This document shows, in pieces, positions 34,600 through 46,320 of a DNA stretch of 64,000 bases. This DNA is from Phanerodontia chrysosporium (lineage: Eukaryota; Basidiomycota; Agaricomycetes; Polyporales; Phanerochaetaceae), in contig MJGA01000049.1 of NCBI GenBank assembly GCA_001910725.1, positions 23,501 to 87,500 on the forward strand, in the 5' to 3' direction. The stretch's first letter is position 1; each line of letters begins with the position of its first letter. The position numbers and the translations under genes were made by a program. The notes beneath the pieces are model-generated. The model ran no database searches. It saw only the letters and a program-made list of their open reading frames with translations, and was not told the origin of the DNA.

Positions 34600-36129
34600 T
34601 TTACTGCGTGTAGTTTACAATGCTCCAGATGTATCCTATCTTGGTGGGCTTGAAAGGCCCTGATGTAAGCTATATTGTACGATGCATGGTTATCTTCTAT
34701 TGGGAGTTTGCAAGGGTCAGTGAACCAGGAGCCGGATAAATAGTGAGGGAAAGGACATATGGCGATAATGAACCACAATCGTCAAGAGGCCTTCCACTCT
34801 AATCCTCCAAGCTCTGTACAGAAATTGTACCGAGAATGTGCTGTTGACCACTCGACTGGGTTGCCCAAAGACATATAGCGCAGTACTGAGTCTTTTTGAC
34901 ATGGAATAGAGGTTCTGACTACTCTCAACGATGGGGAGAAGATGGGGAGAGGATAGAGGTGCCATGGGTGCTCGGTCGCTATGGCCACGTCAGTGCGTCG
35001 TGACACAACTGCACTGACAAATTGAGCCAGGCGCGCGATACCTCAATGTGCCCGAGAATCCTGGCACGACGGTCTTGATGGACTTGAAGGGAGCCTGCAC
35101 AACCTGCAGAGCATGTGTCAGTGATGTTACAAGGCTGCAGATTATAGTGACATACCATTGGGAGAACGAGGTGCTGAGCAGACGAAGAACGAACGGGGAG
35201 AGTGCACAAGACAGGCCAAACCGCCACCTTTGGGGGGTCGAGTGAGATTTTTATCTTGATTTGTGGGCAGGAGCAGAACCTGTTGTCACTAATATCACAT
35301 GAGTAATCGAAAGTGTGTATTTGAGCATAGATAGGTGACCGGTCCATGATGCAAGATGGCACTGGCAGTACGCGGTGGCCATCTGTACTGATCGTCCTTG
35401 TAGCTTATCACTGTTGCGAGGCATGCTGACTACGTATACACACACATACCTACACCTGAATCTAGGCCTCCACAATTGAGATTTCTCCGTGGGCAGTTGA
35501 TGATACAGGAGTCATTTACTCAGAAGGATTCAGAGGATATCAGACGCGCTGGGAAGCTGGCCTATGAGCAGTATAGCAGAGAGGGCTTTGCCTAAATCAA
35601 TATGATACTGCTAGCTGCATGCAATGTCATCATGTAGCTAAGTTCGTCTGATGTCAGGAGCTCTTCAGAAAGCACGCGTCAATAGTTTAAGTGGGTTGAT
35701 ATCCTCCGACTTTTGCATGGTGACAAAGAGTGAATCATAGAGCCAGAAGCCACAAAGGCATAGTACATAGATATATTACTGGTGTTTCTTTCTACTGGCC
35801 TATACCTACATATATGCTGCAAAATTCCCTGCGATTTAGTGACATGAGGAAGCGGAAGGCATTGTTGACAGATGCATTATCATAGGTAAATCGAATGATA
35901 CAGGGTCCTGTCGTTACGGCAGTGAGATAGAGCTTGAAAGAGGGTGGTATCCTAGCCCTAGACATGTGCTCTAGAACAGCATCCACGCTGCCTACAATTG
36001 CATGCGTGGTTGCCACCTGTCATGGATCAGCATGCAGTCATTTGATACTAGTATCAGATTCACCGACGGCTGGTTTGCGGAACAGATTGCAGTTTGAGTG
36101 ACGATTCCAGCCATGTTCCAGGAAGCATT
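34600..36129. other. unassigned stretch
   Basis: Minus-strand ORFs (35362-34979 and 35006-34717) with intron-like GTATGT/CAG signals near 35150 may be exons, for example the segment APFKSIKTVVPGFSGTL near 35070. No family recognised. Nothing was noted at 35480-36120. Confidence 0.25.
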
Positions 36130-36423
36130 GTAGACCATGTCGTGGGCAACATTGTGAGCGGTGTTGTGAGTGTCGTTATGAGTGATGTTGTAAATGGCGC
36201 TGTGAGCGGTGTTGTAAGCCGTGATGTTAGTAGCGTTGTGAGCCTTGTTGTCAGCGGTGTTCCAGGCCAAGTTAGAGGCTGGAGACATATTGCGAACTGT
36301 ATCCCAAACCGCATCATGCGCCATGTGATAATCTAGGTTTCAGGTTATATTGCGAGTTGCATTATGGGCCGTACTTTCAGCCGAGTCGTGGACGGGGTTA
36401 TTGGTGGTGTTGTCAGCCGTGAC
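36130..36423 (-). repeat. degenerate 12-bp tandem repeat coding Asn-Thr-Ala-His units
   Basis: From 36130 to 36261 eleven consecutive 12-base units of the type GTGAGCGGTGTT can be laid out without gaps, and six more run at 36352-36423 after a diverged stretch. On the minus strand each consensus unit reads N-T-A-H. The minus ORF 36324-35992 runs through the array, giving a low-complexity Asn/Thr/Ala/His protein segment. A stop at 36340 separates the second block. Confidence 0.85.
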
Positions 36424-39400
36424 CTGAGTTGAAACTTTGGTAGTGCCAGGTGCCAAGTTCTGAGAAAGCTATATTGCATATGTTAGAGGCATGTGTTAAC
36501 TTCAGTGAACGCCTCACAGACCGCTGGCACATTGGGCAGTTGAGCAATGTTCGCAGTCAGTTGTTCCATCTAAAAGGCTGAGAGCTATGCTAATTTTAGT
36601 GGTAGATATACGTACCAATTGCTGCACTTTTTCTCGGCGCCGTTTTTCTATGATGCAATGACGGAGCATAGCTTCGAGAGGTCACAACTTCTCGAAGCAG
36701 TGCATCAGGAACTTCAGCTCAGTAGCAGTCTGGATGTGGCTCAGTATATCGGAAAATTGAGTGAGCTGTAGCCATTCACCTTTTGGAAGATCAGATGTCA
36801 GACTTGCGATTGCTGGCCTTCCCATGTGAATTGTGTATCGACCAGCTCTCGAACCACATCCTTAACAAACCGCTGTGAATACTGAGATCAAAATGCAGGG
36901 TTGGAAGAGTGATATGACAATGCCCACGAGGAGCTTTTGCTTCTCCTCCTTGGTGAGCCATGTGAGTTTCGACACTGCTTGACATGTGCACAAATTGCTT
37001 GGTCGCTTGATCACTTGCATCTATATCTCTGGTGAGGTGGTTCTGGCAGTCGAAAGGAGTCACTAACACAGCTTAAGTACTGTTGCTGCATTGAAACTTG
37101 TCTAAATCAATATTGGAAGCGACTTGGGCGATAACGCAAGCTACGTCATAGGTCATGATGTCATTGTTTGAGAGGTGGGAGTCACTGCGCAAAGGCGAGC
37201 AGCTATAGTTTTGGCTCCGCATATGGACTGGGCAGATGCAAGGCGTATTATGTCTGAAGACCTATGCCATGGCAGCAGCCTTTCCATGTTGCTTAGTGCA
37301 ACGACACGTGTCGTAAGTGCAGAAATCTGTGTAATTGATTGTAAAGTGATGTACACATGTTGTTCTAGAAGTCGTCGAGCAAGTCCTGGTCTCGTTCCAA
37401 CCAAAGTGTCGAGAGGCTTGCGACCGCTGTAAGTCCAGTGTCTTCGGTGAGCTTGTATAACACAGATGCAGAGAGTTTGAGCAAGATGAGAGTACAACTT
37501 GAACAGTGTACCATATGGACTAACCTATCTGTGCGTGGGACTTGGACGCAGATGACTGTGTAGCTGCAGTATGCTGCATGCTCGTACGTGTGCCGGATGG
37601 ATGTAATTGTGATTTGGTGTTTGTCAAGCATTACGAACCATGTTGAAAGCCAGTAGACTTCAATAGATAACTGACCTCTTTGAAGGCATCATTTCCCACA
37701 ATCATGTGGTGAGCGTAGCCATACTGCCACCATGGTATGCTTTCGTAAATCAACATGGCCCACTCAGGGATGAGCAGGATGGTGAAATTGAAACTCTGAA
37801 GATCGCAACGTATTGATGATCTGGTCTCTGAGTATGCAAACGAATGTCATCAACGCCACAAAGTCACTGAACTGAGAATGGAAAGGTGACAATTTGAGAA
37901 AGGCAGAAACATTTTTGATCTATTGATGCAATGATTGTACATTATTCTTCGGTCATATTCCATGGCTAACGAGTCGTATTACATGACGCATCTGCAGAGA
38001 GAGCTGGAAATCCAAATTGAGTTGAGGTTGCTCTCGTGCAATGCAGAATTCCACAAGGATGATATTAGAGGGTTTTATCACTGTGAAGCCGAATTCATGT
38101 AACTGGCAGGGACTCGTGGGCTTGTTGATACAGTGTGTGATATTGCAACATTCGAAAAAATGACAAGGTGCACTGCTCTATATTGAGTGTGGTCACCAGT
38201 GAGTGAGCCTACTATTAGTGATGCCAGTGGTCAAACTGGAATTGCTGGACATACCTGTGAACCATTGGTCATACGTAGGACGAAGGGATTACGGGGTGCA
38301 GTGAAGGAAACCCTTCCTGTTGTAACTAGGATTGGAAATGTGAGATAGGTGTGATTATCGCACAGTTGCGGCGTGACTCACCACCCTCTAGTGCACATAT
38401 CCCTCCAAACGTCTGAACCAGCTGGACCAAATGTGTGCTGTCTATGTTCCATGAAACCTGGCAGACAGCTCAAGAGACTCTGGATTGGGCCGGTCTCGGA
38501 ATACTATAGTCAGAGTGTTGACGTACACGCCCACTACATAGTACAATGATTTCCCTTGGATGCAGACAACATCCTTTGCCCCTTCTACGGAATAAAAAGG
38601 CTCACCCCACATCGCTAGAGGTGCGTCTATAAGTGGGTACACATTACACGAGTGGTTGATCATAGTCAAGTGCTTTGTCACTGAGGTGATTGCTGCACTG
38701 GTGAGGTAGGTGATATATGGATACCAGACCTCATACTTCGGAAGCAGGCCTGGGCGATGAGCTTCTAACAAAGAAGTAGTAGCTGGTGCCACTTACGAGT
38801 GTGAGGTCTGGAGCAATGACGAATGGTATATTTTGCATCTGCCTGCTCGTGGTTGCCATCGATGTACTGTTCATGGAAACATTGGTTTCATAGCTGCGTC
38901 TGCTTGTAAGACCTGAGGTTGAGCCTGGTCCTACACCAAAGTTGAAGACTTTACAGTCCCGAGCGATGGGCTAGCCCTCAGCTATGACTACGTACCGTTG
39001 CCAGATATCTCGAAGGACCCTGCTTGGTTTGCTCTGGCATTGGACCCGCGACTAACTGACATTATGGGATTGAAAGTATCTATAACATTGGCTGAGTTCT
39101 AGTGGTCGCAACTGTCAAGAGACTGACCGTTGAGCATGAATGGCGCTAAGCTGTCGTCTCCAAAGAGACTGCCCGTGAAGTCGTCTGTTGGGTAGCTTTC
39201 TTTAGAGTGTTGGTTATTGATTGCAGTCATCCAACCATCCAATCTGACCAAGCTTGTCATGACATGCTCGACTTCGTTCTAGGAAATGATGTAGTCAGTA
39301 GGACATTTAATGGAACGGAATTTCCTTACATGGTTTTTAATCTGGTCATGTGCCTGAGCCTGGCGGATGGTGGTCAGGGTATGAGCACACGTGATAGATA

Positions 39401-40109
39401 GGGAGTACTCACCATCGGTATATCCACTGAGTGACCCAGAACTTGTTTGGTGATGCCTATCGGCACGGCGAGGATGGCTGGATTGACTGCTTAGACAGTT
39501 TCCTTTCTGCCGAGCTCAGGGACTCTATCACCGCTTTCGTTGAAGCGTAGCCCTAACATGAACCTGTCGTCATCAGACGCCAGGATAGGCGGCAGGTGGA
39601 TAGGTGAGGAGTCCATCCGTGTCATTTCTGGGTTACGACTAGCGATGTGGTAGGACCAATGTCGATGAATAATGTCTGTACTAAAGTGTGTGGCCAAGTG
39701 AGCTTGCGCAGCAGAGACATCTATGAATTCACTGGCACATTATGTCAACTTATATATTCCTGGGTCACCAGTATCTGTTGTTCGGAAGGGGATAATCGTG
39801 GACTCAAGTTCACAGTAGCACAGAACTGATGCCATCTTATCTTATTCGACGTGCAACTGAAATGCCAACGAACTCGGAGCTGCGTATGTACGTACCTTCA
39901 AGTCTCCGTAGACGGGCGTGTCATGCGAAGGAATGATGGGCTCAATGTGATGGAATGACATAGCAAGGCCACTAAGGTGAAGCAATACATGAATGTAGTA
40001 ATGGCCTCTTGCCGCCGCAAGCCTCCACGTCCTAGAAGTCAGCTGAAACAGTGCTTCAAGTTGGTAGCGGCATTAGATACCAGATCTCTAATCAGCATAA
40101 CAGCACTTA
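36424..40109. other. unassigned stretch with minus-strand exon-like fragments
   Basis: No recognised gene was found. On the minus strand several open pieces bounded by GT/AG-like signals look like exons of one or more broken genes. Examples are NPAILAVPIGITKQVLGHSV (about 39480-39420), a stretch containing TDDFTGSLFGDDSLAPF (about 39240-39130), and VSFTAPRNPFVLRMTNGS (about 38320-38260). Another is the run ILLIPEWAML...IPWWQYGYAHHMIVGND (about 37780-37695). The ORF 38792-38442 is the longest. I could not assign a family to any of them. Confidence 0.3.
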
Positions 40110-41160
40110 CAACATTAGTGGCGCAGCTTCTCCCACCCTGGCTAATGAATACTCTGCGACCCGAGTTCAAAAAAGTTGGTTTTCCCTCGCAAAGAGATAA
40201 GGTCCATGAAATCGAACGGGTTGGACTGGTCGTAGATCCTGGAATAGCCAAGTGCAACTGCTAAGCAGTCGGCAACAAAGTGAACATATTGTTCCATAAG
40301 CGCGACATTCATGCCGATCATTGCAAGAGGAAGGGACTCTAGAGACACATCAAGATATAAATTTGCAAATGCCAGAGCTGAGTCTCACCTTGCACAAAAG
40401 TTGACTCCAATCATACAGCCTCCTCGAGCATATTGTGTACAGTCAATTGAGGCAGTTTACCTGCCAGGTGGCTGTATAGAAGACAACCAAACTCCGTGTG
40501 TAGTCCTTCGTCTCGAGCAATTAGATCGTTTGAATGACATAGTCCTGGGAGTAAGCTGTGCTTGTGCATCCAGAATATGGCTGCAAAGGACAAAGAGAAG
40601 AAAACGCCTTCGACAATGGTGAACGCCAGCAATCTTTGGGCAAAGCTAGCCTTCCCGTCCTCGATCCACGGCAATGCCCATTGTGCTTTCTGATGTATGG
40701 ATGGTATGGTGTGGATAGCATGGAAGAGGTGATTACGACGGGTAGGGTCTCCCAAAAATGTCTGAATGAGTTCAGAGTACATTTCTGCTTGAATATTCTC
40801 GATTATGATTTGGAATCCATAGAAGGCTCGCACTTCTGGGATTTGAACTTCGGCGGCGAAGCGCAGGAGAGATTTTTTGTTTACGATTCCATCAGATGTT
40901 GCAAAGAAAGCTAGGACATGTGACAGAAAGTGGTGTTTGTTATCTATGAGCTTCTCGTGCCACTGAACAATGTCCTTGGCGAGATCAACTTCTTCAACTG
41001 TTCAGAAGCATGCTTCCGCTTTCTTGTACATGTTTCAGCCTTGCAAACAGCTTGAACAAAAAGAAACGTGGCCGTAATGAAGTACGGACCTCAGGGTATT
41101 GTATAGGGAAAAGGGCAAAGCAGTCAGGTCTGGGTTTTAGAATTCGCTCTAAGATATCAG
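40110..41160 (-). pseudogene. RNR2: ribonucleotide reductase small subunit (class I, R2/RNR2) pseudogene
   Basis: The R2 subunit holds the diiron-tyrosyl radical needed to make deoxyribonucleotides. On the minus strand, 41155-41090 reads ILKPRPDCFALFPIQYPE. After an intron, 41023-40411 runs from MYKKAEACF through VLAFFATSDGIV, RAFYGFQIIIENIQAEMY, IVEGVFFS and ARDEGLHTEF. After another intron, 40345-40140 reads [17 protein letters not shown] and [19 protein letters not shown]. Lesions: a TGA at 41002-41004 replaces the Trp after KAEACF; the iron-ligand His of ENIHxE is Gln (about 40790); a frameshift after NFFE shifts the tail. Asp of SDGIV, the Glu ligands, the second His (EGLH) and the radical Tyr (EMY) remain. 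The upstream N-terminus was not found. It is a dead copy; the functional gene must be elsewhere. Confidence 0.92.
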
Positions 41161-42595
41161 GTTATTAGCATCCGCTACCCAACTTTACACTCGAGATCGT
41201 GACGCACCAATGGTGGAACCGTTATCAGACATCCTTCCATTGCTCATCGGCAATGAATTCAATTGGTTTGTCACGACAGACACTGGCTGGCCTTCAACTG
41301 CAATGACAAAGGGCGTAAGTCACCATGATGCATATGACTTAAGGTGTATACCTGATGTAGCAGTCGTAGAAATCATTGAACTATGCAGTATAGCATCTCC
41401 TGATACATGCTTGGGTTTAAAACCCCCGTAAGCGAATTGTAGAGTATCATCCACTTCGGCTGTGTCGATGGTGACGCCAGCCTCGTCATACCAGCCAGGT
41501 TTCTGTCATTGTATGTCTCCGAATGACACGTAATGATGACTAGCCCTGTATCGCAATGATGCTCACTGTAGATACTTTAGCACCAGTGGATTTGGACTCT
41601 GCAACGTCTGTTTACCTGTATGGACTTCATCTGTGACAAAATGAGCCAGTGATTGAATGGAAAGTATTGTGTTCGCTGTTGAGAGAATCGCAAGCTATAT
41701 GACGATTCTGTGTAACACAAGTATCAGTCTGACGTGACTGGTCATGAGTTTTCGGAAGAGTGTCCTTGGCGTACCCTAGGTGCCAGGTATGACAGGTAAG
41801 ATATATGTTCACTAGATCGTAGAATTGTTCCTAGTCACAGATAGGGGCATGGCCTGAGAAGTGGAATTGTTGTCAGGAGGTAACAGAGGGAATCAGATGT
41901 AGTTACCTTTGGTCGTAGAAGTGCATCCTGATTGGTGTAGACTGCATGAAATAATACATTCTGCATGTGCGTTGATATTCAGGCTGTTGTGAGTGAGGCT
42001 GGATGAGACACATATGCTCAGTGTAATGTGGATAGCATTCAAGGTGATATTATAATGCAATCTTTATGCTGCCAACAAGGCGTGAATGTTTGCAAGACAG
42101 TCGTTGGATGAATATACGTTCCTTACCACAAGTTGCTGTAAGTGATGTCGCTGTCGAGAAAGCGGATGTGCTAGAGCGTGAGAAGTTGTCTGCATTCAAC
42201 AGTAGTCACGTAATCTCGGTCGCTTGCCGCGTGACGTCGGCGCTTCAATCTTGGATGTGATCCTCCGCTGGAGTGGTTTCAACTGCATCTCATATGCGAG
42301 AATATATACGTAGGTATGTGTCGCTTTATTTTGCTCACCTTCAGGTGAGTTCTTGGTTTGACTTGTGGCAGACTTTGGCATCTAACATGTATTAATAGAT
42401 CCCCTAGGCAAGAGCCTGTTCAAGGCCGACAAGTCTCATCACAAGCGTATTAGTGGAGAGCATGCCCAGGGGGCGTACAGTAGTTCCTGTCTAAGTACCA
42501 AGCTCATAGTGTCAGATCTCTGCTCCTTGCGTTATCACTCCTCAGCCTTAGATGGTCCGCCTCTTTGTTCCATCTGCGCAGAGCACTTCCATCTC
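41161..42595. other. unassigned stretch
   Basis: A minus-strand piece reading TIDTAEVDDTLQFAYGGFKP (about 41480-41420) is open but unrecognised. The rest of this interval holds only short ORFs and shows no repeat or RNA gene. Confidence 0.2.
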
Positions 42596-43345
42596 TGACG
42601 CAGAATTGTCTTGCCCAGGGTGACCTGCACACGACTGCCATATCACGATCGACAGGCCTGATGTTGGCGGACGCCAGGGTATCTTCCAGGTCCATCTCAA
42701 GCCCCTTGGTCTCTCAAAGCTGCTCCCGAACATAAGAAGCTTGCTCACAAGCTCGCTGTCCTCACTCCTAGTTTCTTGGGTGCCAATATTGCAAACGTCT
42801 GCAACGAAGCTGCTCTTCACGCCACCTGCAAAGGTTACGAATACGTTGAGGAGTTCGACTTCTCCAGTGCAATTGATCGTGTCATTGCTGGTCTCGAATG
42901 GAAAAGTTGGCTGCTCAGTCCTGGGGAGAAGAAGGTCATCACATATCGCGAAGTTGGCCATCCTGTCTGTGGTTGGTTGTTGCAGCATGAGGATCCTTTG
43001 CTTAGTTTGCTTAGCATTACCATCATTCCCCATGGCGTTGGTGCATTGGGTTACGCTCAGGTACGTTCGTTCTTGTCACATGTAGATTGGGTCTAACCTC
43101 CTTCATTGACAGTATTCTGACCGCTATTTGATGTCAACGCCCCAGAAGCTTGACCACATTTGCATGACTCTTGGCGGGCGTGTCTCAGAGGAGTTTTTTT
43201 TTCGGCCTTGAGAACATTATGTCCAGCATGCAGGACGACTTGAGCAAGATCGCCTGTCTTGCATTCAAAGCCGTAGCTGACTACGGCATGAATGAAGTCA
43301 TTGACCCTCTGTTGCATCACTATCTTTTCGTGTCTGTATGCCTTT
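42596..43345 (+). pseudogene. mitochondrial m-AAA protease (AFG3/YTA10-12 type, FtsH family) pseudogene fragment
   Basis: m-AAA proteases degrade and process inner-membrane proteins in mitochondria. The fragment covers the end of the AAA ATPase domain and the start of the protease domain. It reads ITIDRPDVGGRQGIF (about 42640), KLAVLTPSF then GANIANVCNEAALHA (42760-42830), IDRVIAGLEWKS, and then REVGH where the zinc-binding HEAGH should be (about 42950). After an intron near 43060-43112 it reads STPQKLDHICMTLGGRVSEE. A run of eight T near 43200 carries a frameshift, after which DDLSKIACLAFKAVADYGMNE continues. Loss of the first zinc ligand (His to Arg), the frameshift, a stop near 42621 and the missing ATP-binding half make it non-functional. 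Confidence 0.9.
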
Positions 43346-43827
43346 CATCGGTGATTCTTTCACTTCTTTCTTCGCTTCGTAACACTTACTACGTGTCAGA
43401 AACCACATGTATTGGCAGTGGCAACTTCACAAGTACAATTCAGCCTGCGTTGGGTATCTCGTAGAGCTTCATACAATGTTTCCTGGCAAGTGTACTGCTG
43501 CACATTGATAATAGGAGGATTAGACAAGTGTTGAGGTGATATCTCCTTGCTGCAGCACTGATCTCACGAGGTCGTTCATATGTCATTTCATTCATGTGAA
43601 CGGTTCCCAGTTGATATTGGTTTCTAGTTGGAAATAGTCCATATGTGGGTGCAGGATGTGATCGCGAACGAATGAGTGTCGTCTTCCGCCTTGTGTAATA
43701 TCGAGTACGGTTGGCATGAAGAACAGTTTGTATGACATCAGTGCCAGCTCTTCAGTGCTTATGCAATGGACTGAATATCTTAAATGGATGCAGGTGCATG
43801 CACGAAGAGAGCAGAATATCGTCACGA

Positions 43828-45147
43828 ATGTCACCAATCACTATTCCTGAACTTCTCGACCATATTCTTTGACTGCTGTATCGCGACCGAAAGTGCGGCA
43901 AGCGATCCATCAAGGCTTGCTCTCTAACGTGCAAGTTATGGTACCCCATTGCCATTTGAGTTCTATTTGAAGATCTTGTTGTTAATCTCCATGCAGACTA
44001 TGTATTCGAGGCCCATGCATATAGGGTAAATCTGTTCATAAATGCTCGTCATCTCTTGTTGATCCTTCAATTTTTTCAATCTACACCTCACATCACGGCT
44101 TGCGTGCGCTCCCTCACGTTGGCAATTACACCACCATTTCTTCTGCGACCATTCACTTTACGCATCCACTATGCTGTTGACGCACACTCTTTTGTTCAGA
44201 CTTTAAACAGCCTTCTGCATTTACGACGTGTCCATACTCGAGATCTCCTCATTCATCTACTGGATAGCAGCATCCGTTCGCGCGTCCAACATCATTTTCA
44301 TCATTTGAGTATTTCCTATCCCCAGATGCATTGGCATGTTAACTGGAAGAACATCCTGGACATGCTTGGTCTCTTCGTCGGATGTCAAGAACTGTGTTTC
44401 GATGAGTTTGGTTTTGGGAAGCCTGTGGCATGGGGACCCACCTCAGTACAGGATGAATTCGAGTCTTTTTCGGTCAACAGGATTACTGTTGACCTTGTGC
44501 AGTACCTATCTAATGGGTACTTCCTTTCCACTATTGATCTCTTGGGAATCTCGCACGGTATTTCCTCTTTCGCAATCCGCAATTTGTCATCCAAAAATCT
44601 CCACGACTTTCAGTGGTTCCTTCGAACACAGTCAGCTACGCTGCAAAAGCTTCGAGTCAGTTTTTTGGCTGAGGCGTTGCTGGGCGAAAGTGAGTTATGT
44701 GATTATTGGCGAGAGAATTTCATCCTAACTTTCTTTTCAGGAGACCAACATGTCCGTTTGGACCTCTCGTGTTGCTTCAACCTCCAAGTGTTCAGCCTCA
44801 CGGTTCCAATCTCAGGACTGGGAGATGTCTCAGCTTGGCTTACCAATGAGACGGTACTGTTGCACACGAAAGACGGTCTCCTGTCACTAAGTAACAGCAG
44901 TAGATTGATATCACTCTGTCTATGTTTTAAAGTAGACTGTGCCTACTCTGGAGTTTTATATCTCACGTCACCCTTGCTTTACGACATTGACCGCTTTCTA
45001 GTTCGTATAGTTCAAGAGAGAAAGGTTGATCATGTAGTCATGGAGATGGAGTATACTTTGAAGTGTCGTCTAGCTCAGGGACGTGACTGCTTTCTACCAA
45101 AGTTTACGAGCCTTGGTCCATCTCGTGTAGTTACTCGGCACATTTGA
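43828..45147 (+). pseudogene. F-box protein pseudogene (two TGA codons in the F-box region)
   Basis: A single frame runs from the ATG at 43828 to TGA at 45145-45147. It opens with ITIPELLDHIL and KACSLTCKLWYPIA, a standard agaricomycete F-box, which normally docks the protein on SKP1 of an SCF ubiquitin ligase. Two in-frame TGA codons (about 43870 and 43957) interrupt this domain. The second sits where Arg is common, so CGA to TGA is plausible. After that, about 363 codons are open (44056-45147), with LRR-like hydrophobic segments and no motif beyond the family's usual C-terminal half. The long open remainder suggests recent death, or use of a downstream start. Confidence 0.75.
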
Positions 45148-45498
45148 CAGGTTAACTTGTTGTATTTGTATAGTGGTATGATGAGTAGTATTATTATCTA
45201 TCATTCTCGCTTAGGACTTCATCGCCAAAAGGTATCTATAGCAGTATCAGACCTCGTCTTGCGTCGTAAAGCGATGGGCATCTTCATGTACGCTAAAAGT
45301 TCATATGGTTAGATATACATGAACAGCTGTCCTATGATTGCACCTTCCGTGAGAAGGTGTGGCAACATGAGAGTTCTATACACTCACCAAGAGGGCTCGT
45401 ATAGGCAGAAGCCGCTATCATGCATCAAACCCGTTTGATATAAGATATGGATGAATAGAGTCTAATTCACAGCTCAAAGACAAGCGTGAGAAGACAGG

Positions 45499-45634
45499 GA
45501 CATACTGGGATAGACCAACAGCCCAGGCTCTGTACAACAAATACAATAACAAATAGCACGAGAATATAGGGACATACTGGAATAGGCCAACAGCTCAGGC
45601 CCTGTATAACAAATACCACAACAAATGCTCACCA
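45499..45634 (+). repeat. direct tandem duplication (~77-bp unit)
   Basis: Two copies of a segment beginning GGACATACTGG, passing CCAACAGC and CAGGC, and ending in AACAAATACAATAACAAAT-like sequence lie head to tail at about 45499-45560 and 45573-45634. They differ by a few transitions. The block precedes an LTR-like region. Confidence 0.75.
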
Positions 45635-46320
45635 AGCATTGTACTTCAGGCATGCCCTGGAAGGTAAAAGAAGCGAGTAAAATGAGGTGGAAAGTTCTGG
45701 AAAAGCTTGGAGCGATGGAATTTGAGAATAACGTAGAATACTCTAGAATAGCTTAGTCATACACTAATTTCACATCTCAGGAAAGGTATATAAATCCCCC
45801 TGAATGTGCCAGGAAATACAAGGCCTACGTTACTAGCTTTTTCTTTAGTACTGTGATCATCTTCACATATTTTGTGTTTACGTTCAACGTTGTTTACGGT
45901 ATCAGCACTCTAAGCTTGGTTAAATCCCAAGTAGAGTGTGGTGTCTGGTATTCTAGTCTGGCTACACGTTGCCCAATGTCGAATATTCGTGCTGTTGTTT
46001 TACGTTGTTTGGTGTTGTGCTTTAAGCTTGGTTAAATCCCAAGTAGAGTACTGTTGTTGTTGTTTGGTGTTACGCTCTAAGCTTGTTTGAATCCCAGTTA
46101 GAGTGTAGTTGTTATTGTTGTTTAGAGTTGCACTCTAGCCTGATTAAATCCCTGGTAGAGTGTTGGTGTTTGATGCTCTAAGCTTGGTTAGATCCCAAGT
46201 AGAATATCTGTGTTGGTGTTTATGTTGTTTGGTGTTTCCAGCAAGGTGGTCAAGCATACAGGCTTTTCCTTTTTGCTGTGTGTTCAAGGTCCTGCTACAA
46301 AACAGTTTGTAGTTTGATCT
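45635..46320 (+). repeat. LTR-like region with TATA box and ~60-75-bp minisatellite
   Basis: A promoter-like stretch with GTATATAAATCC at about 45785 is followed by five degenerate copies of a unit. The unit's core is CTCTAAGCTTGGTTAAATCC then CAAGTAGAGT (cores near 45907, 46020, 46077, 46133, 46177), alternating with GTTGTTTGGTGTT. The core can form a stem between CTCTA and TAGAG. Similar AAGCTTGG hairpins occur in the LTRs at 9830 and 34599, so this is probably an LTR R/U5 region expanded by replication slippage. The outer ends were not defined. Confidence 0.5.

Noticed and set aside
41002..41004. Selenocysteine reading of the TGA in the RNR2 copy
   Set aside because: A Trp is conserved at this position, fungi generally lack the selenocysteine machinery, and other lesions are present.
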